From Myxococcota bacterium (lineage in GTDB: Bacteria; Myxococcota_C; UBA6777): 16,049 nucleotides of DNA. Positions 7,644-14,947 of the stretch are shown here, piece by piece. The notes beneath the pieces were generated by a model that saw only the letters and a list, made by a program, of their open reading frames with translations, was not told the origin of the DNA and did no database searches. Made by a program: the position numbers and the translations under genes. Where the stretch lies: the NCBI GenBank assembly GCA_023150835.1, contig JAKLKB010000147.1:1-16049 (forward strand), given 5' to 3'. Within the stretch, counting starts at the first letter, position 1, and every line of letters starts with the position of its first letter.

Positions 7644-7702
7644 ATGGCGTTTTGTATGCCCTCCCCCATCGAAAAGCGATCTGATATGGCGTTGGGTGTG
7701 GG
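7644..7702 (+). repeat. 42-base repeat, third copy plus partial fourth
   Basis: A full unit (7644-7685) closely matches the pair at 7444-7527. It is followed directly by a fragment, ATGGCGTTGGGTGTGGG, that diverges after about ten bases. The unit contains ATGs in frame with the downstream SNF2 gene and creates a false upstream start for it. Confidence 0.75.
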
Positions 7703-7811
7703 TTGTTTTTTGCTTGCGGCACTGGTAGACGCAGAAGGGAAGCGATGTCGAAGAGTACCGCGATGGAAAAAGAAGCGACGTTGTGATGGAACGAGGAGCG
7801 GCGTAGGGCGG

Positions 7812-10800
7812 ATGTTTTTTCTTCATGCGGGTTTGTGGTTGGATCGATTGGTTTTGTGGGCGGAGACGAAAACAGAGGAGTGTCCGACGAATGCGCGTGT
7901 TTGGGAAGATCGGTCGCGAGGCAAGAAGTGGTGGCTGCATCCGTATGCAGCGGAGTCAAAAGAACTGTTAAAGAGTGCAAAACACGGTGCGTTGGGGAGG
8001 TTTTTGGTGGGGAGCGAGGTGGAGATGTTGTGTGCATGGTTGCCGACACGACAGAACCTTCCGCTGCCATCGCAGGCGCGGGTGTTGGGGACTTTTCCGA
8101 GAGAGGGGGTGGTGGAACTGCGCCCTTGGTGTGTGGATGTTTTGGTGTTGGATGGATTGAAGGGGTGGTCTTTCTTGCAGCATCTGCAAGCGGGTGGTGA
8201 GTTGGGCGGGGATATCTGGCCCTCGGCGGAGATCTCGCAGATAGGGCGAGTGGTGGGGGTGGTGGGGCGCTTGTTGGCCCAACAGCGGTTTGTTCCGACG
8301 CTTTCGTTGGAGGAGGAAGAGAGGGCGGTATGGTCTCCGTTGTTGTATCGTGGGGATAAGGCTTTTGGAGAGTTGAAACGATCGCTGCCGGCGGTTTTTT
8401 TTGCGCTTTCGGAGATGGAGGAGGATGCAGCGCCCGAAGTGGATCGGTATGCGTGTTTGGGGCGGTGGGTGGGGCGTTATGTGGACTGGTGCGTGCATAC
8501 CTTGGCTGAAAAGATCGTGGATCTGCCGAAGGAGCCGAACGAAGAGGTGGAGATCTTGCCGAGGGTTCGGACAGGGGGGAGAGGGCGAGGGCCTGCCACA
8601 AGAAAGCAGTCAACGCAGCGGGCGGTTCAAAGCGGAGAAGAGGTGGAGATCTTGCCGAGGGTTCGGACGGGGGGGAGAGGGCGAGGGCCTGCCACAAGAA
8701 AGCAGTCAACGCAGCGGGCGGTTCAAAGCGGAGACGAGCGGGTCCACGAGCGCTGGTTGCGAGGGCTGTGCCGCTCGGCGTACCAAATCAAGGGGACAGT
8801 GAATGAGTTGGGTTCGTTAAAGAGCCAAGCGGAGACATGGGTGCGCCCGTTGCGGATCGCCGCGTCGTCTTCGTACCGTTTGGTGTTTCAGTTGGTGTCC
8901 CCAGACGAAGCGGATCTGTGGAGAGAGCCGGCAGAACAGCGAGAAGGATGGGAGGAAGCTGAACGGTCAGGCGAGCGGGGAGTGGAGACATCGGGGGGAT
9001 GGTCTTTTTCGAGCGCTTCTTTGGAAGAAGAGATCGAAGAGGCGGAGGATTGGACGTTGCGGTTGTTGGCGCGGCATCAAGAGGAACACAGTACGTTGTT
9101 GCCGTTGTCGCGTTTGGTTCAAGAAGATGCGGGAGCTTATGAGTATGCGTTGAGCGCGCTTGGACGGGCGACGCGGCTTGATCCGCAGTTCACGAAGCTG
9201 TTGGAACGAGCCGAAGAGATCGATCGATTGAAGCTGAGCACAGAAGAAGCTGCGCACTTTTTGACGGTGGTTGCGGAGATGTTGCAGCGTTCGGATGTGG
9301 AAGTGCTGTTGCCGTCGTGGTGGCGAACGGGGATCCAAGAGCGGTTGAGGACCAAGATCCGCGTCGAGACACCGAAGGAAACGGGAGGGGTCTTTTCGCT
9401 GGAGCAGTTGATGCGTTTTCGGTGGGAGGTGGCGCTGGGTGATCAGTCCTTGAGTGTGGAAGAGTTGAAGCGGTTGGCGGCGTTAAAGCGGGAGCTTGTG
9501 AAGATCCGAGGGCGTTGGGTGTTGCTTGATCCCGAAGAACTCAAAGAAGCTGCAAAGCTGTTGCGCTCACGAAAAGAGCAAGCCTCGATCCGCGACTTGC
9601 TGTTTGCATCGTTGGGGATGGAGTCGCCTGAGATGCCGTTGCCTGTGGGAGAGGTGGTGTCGGAGGGCTGGATCGAAGAGATCTTTTCGCAGTTTCAAAA
9701 AGGAGCGTCAGGCTTTGGACCGATGGAAGAACCGCAAGGCTTTGTGGGGAGCTTGCGGCCTTATCAGCGGCGTGGGCTGGCGTGGTTGTGTTGGATGGGG
9801 CGTTGGGGATTGGGGGCTTGTTTGGCCGATGACATGGGGCTAGGAAAAACCATCCAGACGTTGGCGATGTTGCAACACCATCTTTCGCAAACAACGAAGG
9901 CTTCGGAGAAGAAGCCCTCGCTGTTGATCTGTCCGATGTCTGTGCTGGACAACTGGCAACGCGAAGCCATCCGCTTCACACCGAAGCTGCGAACGATGCT
10001 GCATCACGGTGCGTCGCGTCAGACGGGAAGCGAGCTACAGCGAGCGTTAAAGAAAACGGATCTGGTGATCTCGACGTATGGGACGCTGCTTCGTGATATC
10101 GAAAGCTTGTCAAAGATCGCGTGGCGGGTGGTGATCCTCGACGAGGCGCAGGCGATCAAAAACCACCAGACCAAGACTTCGCGTGCTGCGGCTTCTTTGG
10201 AGGCGCAGCAACGGATCTCCCTGACAGGAACGCCCGTCGAAAACCATGTCTTTGATCTGTGGAGCCAGATGCAATTTTTGAATCCGGGCTTGCTCAAAGA
10301 TCGGGCGTGGTTCTCTCGGCACTTTTATGTGCCGATCCAGCTCGAACGCGATCCAAAAGCCAGTCAACGGCTCAAGCGCATCAGCGGCCCGTTTGTGTTG
10401 CGACGGCTAAAAACAGACAAAGATATCATCGACGATCTGCCCGACAAGATCGAGTCCAAGGTGTACTGCCACCTGACCAAAGAACAAGTCGGTCTATACG
10501 AAGCAGCATTAGAGCAGATGACTGTGCGGATCGAGACGACGGAAGATCCGATGCAGCGGCGCGGATTGATCTTGTCGTTGTTGACGCAACTCAAGCAGAT
10601 CTGCAACCATCCGGCGCATTTTCTCAAAGAAGGCATCGCGCAAGCCGAACGCTCAGGAAAACTGTTGCAGCTTGATATGTTGGCGGCTCAGATCATTGGG
10701 CGCGGAGAGGCCGTTTTGTTGTTCACGCAGTACACAGAGATGGGCCGTTTGTTGGTGCGTTATCTCGAAGAGCGCTTTCATCGCGATGTGTTGTATCTGC

Positions 10801-11192
10801 ATGGCGAGATCAGTCGAGCAAAACGCACAGAGATGGTGTCTGCGTTCCAAGCTGCCGCAGGACCGCCTTTTTTTGTGCTGTCGTTGAAGGCGGGTGGAAC
10901 GGGGCTGAATCTGACGCGAGCGTCGCATGTGGTTCACTTTGATCGGTGGTGGAATCCAGCGGTGGAAAACCAAGCGACCGATCGGGCGTTTCGGATCGGT
11001 CAGACGCAAAAAGTGCAGGTGCATAAGTTCGTTTGTGTGGGTACGTTTGAGGAAAAATTAGACGAAAGCATCGAGCGCAAGGTCTCGATCGCAAAGGATG
11101 TGATCGCAGACGGTGAGACGTGGTTAACCGAGCTTTCGGATAATGCGTTGCGTGAAGTGTTTCGTTTGCGTGGAACCCTTGGAGAAGAATAA
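7812..11192 (+). CDS. SNF2-family DNA-dependent ATPase (DEAD/DEAH superfamily 2)
   Basis: The protein has 1,126 residues from this start. Helicase motifs are complete: GLGKT (676-680), DEAQ (777-780), SLTGTPVEN (motif III), RRLKTD, SLKAGGTGLNLT, and QATDRAFRIGQ (from 1054) as motif VI. Such enzymes use ATP to translocate on duplex DNA and remodel protein-DNA complexes. The N-terminal half resembles the DUF3670 region often joined to bacterial SNF2, with EEAAHFL and VLLPSWW around residue 480-500. The frame is open to 7644, but I choose 7812 because MFFLHAGLWLDRLVLWAE fits the usual family N-terminus, the upstream part is intergenic repeat, and GAGGAG (7793-7798) precedes it, though 13 bases away. 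It heads an operon with the SWIM and kinase genes. An in-frame 96-base duplication lies near residues 244-307. Confidence 0.92.
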   Translation: MFFLHAGLWLDRLVLWAETKTEECPTNARVWEDRSRGKKWWLHPYAAESKELLKSAKHGALGRFLVGSEVEMLCAWLPTRQNLPLPSQARVLGTFPREGVVELRPWCVDVLVLDGLKGWSFLQHLQAGGELGGDIWPSAEISQIGRVVGVVGRLLAQQRFVPTLSLEEEERAVWSPLLYRGDKAFGELKRSLPAVFFALSEMEEDAAPEVDRYACLGRWVGRYVDWCVHTLAEKIVDLPKEPNEEVEILPRVRTGGRGRGPATRKQSTQRAVQSGEEVEILPRVRTGGRGRGPATRKQSTQRAVQSGDERVHERWLRGLCRSAYQIKGTVNELGSLKSQAETWVRPLRIAASSSYRLVFQLVSPDEADLWREPAEQREGWEEAERSGERGVETSGGWSFSSASLEEEIEEAEDWTLRLLARHQEEHSTLLPLSRLVQEDAGAYEYALSALGRATRLDPQFTKLLERAEEIDRLKLSTEEAAHFLTVVAEMLQRSDVEVLLPSWWRTGIQERLRTKIRVETPKETGGVFSLEQLMRFRWEVALGDQSLSVEELKRLAALKRELVKIRGRWVLLDPEELKEAAKLLRSRKEQASIRDLLFASLGMESPEMPLPVGEVVSEGWIEEIFSQFQKGASGFGPMEEPQGFVGSLRPYQRRGLAWLCWMGRWGLGACLADDMGLGKTIQTLAMLQHHLSQTTKASEKKPSLLICPMSVLDNWQREAIRFTPKLRTMLHHGASRQTGSELQRALKKTDLVISTYGTLLRDIESLSKIAWRVVILDEAQAIKNHQTKTSRAAASLEAQQRISLTGTPVENHVFDLWSQMQFLNPGLLKDRAWFSRHFYVPIQLERDPKASQRLKRISGPFVLRRLKTDKDIIDDLPDKIESKVYCHLTKEQVGLYEAALEQMTVRIETTEDPMQRRGLILSLLTQLKQICNHPAHFLKEGIAQAERSGKLLQLDMLAAQIIGRGEAVLLFTQYTEMGRLLVRYLEERFHRDVLYLHGEISRAKRTEMVSAFQAAAGPPFFVLSLKAGGTGLNLTRASHVVHFDRWWNPAVENQATDRAFRIGQTQKVQVHKFVCVGTFEEKLDESIERKVSIAKDVIADGETWLTELSDNALREVFRLRGTLGEE
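8541..8732 (+). repeat. In-frame 96-base tandem duplication inside the SNF2 gene
   Basis: Copies 8541-8636 and 8637-8732 differ at a single base (in the G-run encoding the TGGRGRGP segment). Each encodes 32 residues beginning EEVEILPRVRTGGRGRGP. The near identity indicates a recent duplication in a linker between N-terminal segments; the frame is kept. Confidence 0.9.
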
Positions 11193-11195
11193 GTC

Positions 11196-12083
11196 ATGGG
11201 ATTTTGGCAATTCTTTGAGCGATACGCTCCCACAGCCCCGCGAGAAGTGCGGGCAGGGATCAAGGCCAAAAGCAAGCGCGGTGCGATCGGCGAGACCCCT
11301 TGGGCCGAAGCATGGCGCAACGTCCTCGAAAGGCAAGACGATCCGCGCCTCAGTCGGGGGCGTTCGTATGCGCGGCGCGGCCAAGTCTTCGATCTGCACC
11401 TTCAATCGGGGCTTGTGGAAGCCCATGTCCAAGGCTCACGCCCCACACCCTACAAAGTAAAACTCGCCATACGCACGCTGCGAGAAAGCGATTGGACGGT
11501 GGTGTTTGGGATCTTGGCGCGAAACCCGTTGCATGCAGCCAAGCTGTTGGCAGGACAGCCATCGATGGAAATGTTTGAGCTTTTCCGAAAGGCGGGGGTG
11601 GGGATCCTGCCGCTTTTAAGCGATCTGACCTTCTCTTGCAATTGCCCCGACTGGGGCGCTCCGTGTAAGCACGCAGCGGCGGTCTTTTATCTGATCTGCG
11701 AGCGTTTGGACAAAGATCCGTTGTTGCTGTTTTTGTTGCGTGGAAAAGAGCGGGAGGCCGCGTTGTTGGCTTTGCAAAAAAGCGCGCACGAAGAACAGAC
11801 CGAATCTGCGACCGTTTGCGAACCGCTGCCGGTTGATCTTGCTCTGTTTTGGGGTGGTGCAGACAACGCAGAGATGCCGACCCCGCCGTTGCTTTTACCC
11901 GAGCAGGGGTTTTGTATGTTGGATTCGCTCGGTGCGTTTCCTTTTTGGCAAGGCGAAGTCGAGATTGTGGAAGCGTTGCGCCCCTTGTATCAGGCGTGTC
12001 AGGAGGTTGGAGTGCATCTTTCTGATGCGCAACAAGGAACGAGTGGTGTAGAACAGGATGATACCGAAGAAGATATCCCATGA
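11196..12083 (+). CDS. SWIM zinc-finger protein, partner of the SNF2 ATPase
   Basis: The protein has 295 residues. The SWIM motif is CNCPDWGAPCKH, with C148, C150, C157 and H159 as zinc ligands; SWIM fingers bind nucleic acid or protein. Upstream conserved blocks RLSRGRSYARRGQV (51-64) and VQGSRPTPYKV (78-88), and downstream LDKDPLLLFLLRGKERE, match the SWIM proteins usually encoded next to bacterial SNF2 ATPases. The C-terminal third (about 190-295) is poorly conserved and acidic at the end. It starts three bases after the SNF2 stop, with GGAGAA (11181-11186) inside the end of that gene as ribosome binding site, so the two are translated as a pair. Its stop overlaps the first possible start of the kinase gene. 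Confidence 0.9.
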   Translation: MGFWQFFERYAPTAPREVRAGIKAKSKRGAIGETPWAEAWRNVLERQDDPRLSRGRSYARRGQVFDLHLQSGLVEAHVQGSRPTPYKVKLAIRTLRESDWTVVFGILARNPLHAAKLLAGQPSMEMFELFRKAGVGILPLLSDLTFSCNCPDWGAPCKHAAAVFYLICERLDKDPLLLFLLRGKEREAALLALQKSAHEEQTESATVCEPLPVDLALFWGGADNAEMPTPPLLLPEQGFCMLDSLGAFPFWQGEVEIVEALRPLYQACQEVGVHLSDAQQGTSGVEQDDTEEDIP

Positions 12084-14830
12084 TACGGGAGGTTGAAGAA
12101 TTGATGCGTCCGTCCTGTCTGCAATGCAAAAGAGAACTTGATGAGGAGCTTCCTTTTTGTCCGTGGTGTCGTTTTCCTCGCAAAGTGCTTGCGGGAAAAT
12201 ACCGCTTGTTGTCTTTGCTTGGCGAAGGCGGTATGGGCATCTTGTATCATGCCGAACACATCGGCCTTTCGATGGATCGAGACCGCGCCATCAAGTTGAT
12301 CCCCGAAGCCCTCTACCAACAGCCTTCGATCGCCAAGCGCTTGCGCCGCGAGATCGAAGTCACTTCCTTTCTGTCCAAAAAGTGCGATCACATCGTCAAA
12401 GTCTACGATGACTTCGGCGAAGAAGACGACATGGGCTTCTTTTATGTGATGGAACTTTTGTCGGGAAAGAGCCTGCGCGATTTTTTGCGACACCACGGAT
12501 ACTTGTCTTTCTCTGTGGCGCTGCACTTGTTCGGACAGATCTGTGAAGCCATCCATCTCGCCCACCAACACGAGATCTTGCACCGCGATCTCAAACCCGA
12601 AAATATCTTCCTGATCCAACGCCCCGAAGATCCGCTTTTTGTCAAAGTGATCGATTTTGGCATCTCGCGTTTTCTGCACGATGCCAATACGCAACTTACG
12701 CGTGGAGTCGTCGGAACACCCGTCTATATGGCCCCCGAACAGTTTGGTAGCACCGAAAGCAGCCCACGCACCGACATCTACGCACTCGCGCTGATCTTTT
12801 ACGAGATGCTCACGGGCGCTGTGCCATTTGTTCTTGCCGACGACAGCCCCGTCGCCATCGGCATGAAACGATTGACCGAGCCTCCCCCCCACCTTTCGAC
12901 CCATTATCCCTCTTTGCAGATCCCCCACCACGTCAGCGATCTGCTGGTTCAATGCCTGCGCACACACCCGCATCAGCGCCCCGAAAGCGTCGCCGCTCTT
13001 TGGTCCCAACTTGCACCCTTCGCAACACCCGCTGCTGTACTTCGTTTGCCTGATCTTTTTTCGCAAACGCCCACACATCGAGGACTTCCCCTTTCCTCGG
13101 GAGTCCCTGTCGACATGGCTCTCGGCGCTTTGCAAGCACAGCCTCCGCTGGATCCCGCTCAATCCCCACCACCTGCTTCTCCCTTAGAACATCCGCATGG
13201 ATCCAAGTGGCTGCGCGTGTTTTTCGGTGGACTCGCCCTCTGCACAAGCCTTGTTCTCGGTGTCTGGGGAGCTTCATTTGTCGCCAAACGCCTTTCCTCC
13301 CCAATGCCTCGCGCCCTCGCTCCGCTCCATTCCACGCCTCCCTCGCAAATCACGCCTCCCTCGAATCTGCCGAGGCTATCACAACCATCCAATCTACCGA
13401 GTCTATCACAACCATCCAATCTACCGAGTCTATCACAACCATCCAATCTACCGAGTCTATCACAACCATCCAATCTACCGAAGCTATCGCAACCCTCGCA
13501 AATTACGCCGCCCTCGCAACCCTCACAACCCTCGAATCTGCCGAAGCTATCACAACCCTCGAATCTGCCGAAGCTATCGGGATTGGAAAAGCTGTCGAAG
13601 TTGCAAAAGCTGTCGAAGTTGCAAAAGCTGTCGAAGTTATCGCAACCGACAATCCCCTCGCTGCCCTCGCAACCGACGATCCCATCCCAACAGCCGCAAC
13701 GGCCTCCCTCGCCGCCGTCACAACAGCCGCAACGGCTACAATCGCCGCCACAACGGCCACAATCATCGAGGGCGACGGAGCCGTCTGCACCGTGGTTCAG
13801 CGTGTTGCCTGATCCGATACCTGTTCGTCTTCCTACAATGCAAGAGCCTGTGCGAGAACGCCCGATGGTGCGCGTACAAGAGCCTGTGCGAGAACGCCCG
13901 ATGGTGCGCGTACAAGAGCCTGTTGTGGCTCCTCGGGTCGCCACAGATTCGGGAGGGCCGTCGGTTCGTCCCGCGCAGCGGGGGAAGATGCGTGTTGAGC
14001 GCACACGCGAGCAGATCGTGGCGGAGATCGCACGCGAACGAGCCGAGGAAGAACGCCAGATGCGCGCAAAACAGCGGGGCGTGGAAGATGGGCTACCTGC
14101 GCGTTTTGTGACGCCCGTCAAGCCGCCCGAGATGAAAGAGTGGACCGAGGACACCGCAGAACGAGCGCGCTATCAGCACCAAACGGACGATCCTGCGGCG
14201 GATATCCGCCGAAAGATGGAGATCTACCGATTTTTGTTGATGCGCCGTTATCTTGCCCTCGAAAAGAGCGGATACAGCGATGTGCGCAGCTTTGGTTATT
14301 TTCTTGGCGACATCGAGCGGGTGTGGCAGCGTGCAAAGCAGCATCTTTCGGCGAAGGAGATCGCTGCGTTTGGGGATATCTATGCGCTTTCGATCCTGTT
14401 GAAGATCCGTATGGATGAGGGGTTGCACTATCACAAGTATTGGGCGATCCCGATCCCTGATCTGTATTCCGCAGCGGGTCATGCCGAAAAAATGCACGAG
14501 ATGCTGTTGCGTTGGGAGGCAGCATACAACCAGCATTCTTCGTTGATATCGTCCTTGGCTCCGCGTTGGTGGAGTTGTGCGTTGTTGGATCTTTTGCGAG
14601 CGGGGATCATGAGTTCGCGGTTGATTCGGACTTTTCGGCCATCCCAAGGCGATCAAAAAAAGTGGCCCGATTGGCCTGAGACGATGGTTAACGTCGAGCG
14701 ACGGGAACAAGCCTTGCGCAAGGAGATCAGGCGCCTCTTTTTGGAAAGCAGGCGTTTGCAACGAAAGCACCGCCTGAAGGGATGGGCCTGTTCGGATCTG
14801 GCGGATGCGCTGGGCAAGCACGCACGTTGA
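12080..14830 (+). CDS. Hanks-type Ser/Thr protein kinase with zinc ribbon, membrane helix and repeat linker
   Basis: The protein has 916 residues. An N-terminal zinc ribbon (C13, C16, C27, C30) precedes a complete kinase domain: GEGGMG (48-53), K72, HRDLKPEN (168-175, catalytic D170), DFG (192-194) and APE (218-220). The domain ends near residue 315. A single membrane helix follows (about 376-401). Then comes a Pro/Ser/Leu/Gln repeat linker (405-585), a doubled VREPRPMV-like segment (VRERPMVRVQEP), a charged Arg/Glu helix (around 635-660) and an unrecognised, mostly helical C-terminal domain (about 680-916). Topology suggests a cytoplasmic kinase and an exported C-terminal part. The ATG at 12080 overlaps the SWIM stop as ATGA, giving translational coupling; the ATG at 12104 (residue 9), with GGAGG upstream, is an equally good start. 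Linkage to SNF2-SWIM is tight, but substrates are unknown. Confidence 0.93.
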   Translation: MIREVEELMRPSCLQCKRELDEELPFCPWCRFPRKVLAGKYRLLSLLGEGGMGILYHAEHIGLSMDRDRAIKLIPEALYQQPSIAKRLRREIEVTSFLSKKCDHIVKVYDDFGEEDDMGFFYVMELLSGKSLRDFLRHHGYLSFSVALHLFGQICEAIHLAHQHEILHRDLKPENIFLIQRPEDPLFVKVIDFGISRFLHDANTQLTRGVVGTPVYMAPEQFGSTESSPRTDIYALALIFYEMLTGAVPFVLADDSPVAIGMKRLTEPPPHLSTHYPSLQIPHHVSDLLVQCLRTHPHQRPESVAALWSQLAPFATPAAVLRLPDLFSQTPTHRGLPLSSGVPVDMALGALQAQPPLDPAQSPPPASPLEHPHGSKWLRVFFGGLALCTSLVLGVWGASFVAKRLSSPMPRALAPLHSTPPSQITPPSNLPRLSQPSNLPSLSQPSNLPSLSQPSNLPSLSQPSNLPKLSQPSQITPPSQPSQPSNLPKLSQPSNLPKLSGLEKLSKLQKLSKLQKLSKLSQPTIPSLPSQPTIPSQQPQRPPSPPSQQPQRLQSPPQRPQSSRATEPSAPWFSVLPDPIPVRLPTMQEPVRERPMVRVQEPVRERPMVRVQEPVVAPRVATDSGGPSVRPAQRGKMRVERTREQIVAEIARERAEEERQMRAKQRGVEDGLPARFVTPVKPPEMKEWTEDTAERARYQHQTDDPAADIRRKMEIYRFLLMRRYLALEKSGYSDVRSFGYFLGDIERVWQRAKQHLSAKEIAAFGDIYALSILLKIRMDEGLHYHKYWAIPIPDLYSAAGHAEKMHEMLLRWEAAYNQHSSLISSLAPRWWSCALLDLLRAGIMSSRLIRTFRPSQGDQKKWPDWPETMVNVERREQALRKEIRRLFLESRRLQRKHRLKGWACSDLADALGKHAR
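12088..12092 (+). promoter_or_regulatory. Ribosome binding site for the alternative kinase start at 12104
   Basis: GGAGG sits 11 bases upstream of the ATG at 12104, which would begin the protein at MRPSCLQC, directly at the zinc ribbon. The upstream ATG (12080) has only a weak AGAAG (12068-12072). Both starts give the same protein apart from eight residues. Confidence 0.5.
13364..13588 (+). repeat. 27-base tandem repeat encoding NLP(S/K/R)LSQPS
   Basis: Five consecutive 27-base units run from 13364 to 13498; units 2-4 are essentially identical. A 36-base interruption follows, then two more units (13535-13588), the last one degenerate. They encode the linker after the kinase's membrane helix. 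Identity at DNA level suggests active expansion and contraction. The unit stays open in other frames and on the other strand, which produces long false open frames there. Confidence 0.9.
13589..13642 (+). repeat. 18-base tandem repeat encoding KLSKLQ
   Basis: Three units (13589, 13607, 13625), the third diverging at its end, encode KLSKLQ-KLSKLQ-KLSKLS. The stretch is Lys/Leu-rich and directly follows the NLPxLSQPS repeats; in a helix it would be amphipathic and positively charged. Confidence 0.85.
13841..13912 (+). repeat. 36-base tandem duplication in the kinase linker
   Basis: Two identical copies, 13841-13876 and 13877-13912, begin CAAGAGCCTGTGCGAGAACG. A third partial copy (about 11 bases) starts at 13913. 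They encode the duplicated 12-residue segment QEPVRERPMVRV. Confidence 0.9.
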
Positions 14831-14947
14831 GGCGGTGGGTCGGGGGTCTCGCGAGGGCTGGCCTTGCGTGTTAGGGCGGCTTGCTCTGTTATGGACTGCG
14901 GGATATCTTTTTAGAGTCAAAACGTTTCTTCTTCATCTATTGGGTGC

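Larger units (their letters stand above)
7409..7811. other. Intergenic region between the surface-protein gene and the SNF2 operon
   Basis: About 400 bases without a convincing gene. It holds three full 42-base repeats (two in tandem, one 116 bases further on), a fourth partial copy and a GC hairpin. The reading frame of the SNF2 gene is open back to 7644, but that upstream part is the repeat itself plus a stretch unlike the family, so I read it as non-coding. The promoter of the three-gene SNF2 operon should lie here; no clear -35/-10 pair stands out. Confidence 0.55.

Noticed and set aside
7444-7702. A CRISPR-like array
   Set aside because: The 42-base units are in direct tandem without spacers, one copy stands alone, and no cas gene is present.
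7715-7740. A tRNA-Leu-like D-arm (ACTGGTAGACGCAG)
   Set aside because: Only this short stretch matches. There is no acceptor stem, anticodon arm or T-arm (GGTTCGA) at the right distance.
13159-14154. Long minus-strand open frame rich in Asp/Gly/Cys
   Set aside because: It is the reverse reading of the kinase's tandem-repeat linker. The repeat period keeps all frames open, and the kinase frame has real domains on both sides.
14196-14211. A perfect 16-base palindrome (CGGCGGATATCCGCCG)
   Set aside because: It lies inside the kinase coding sequence and is explained by the codons for an Ala-Asp-Ile-Arg-Arg run. There is no second site or regulatory context.
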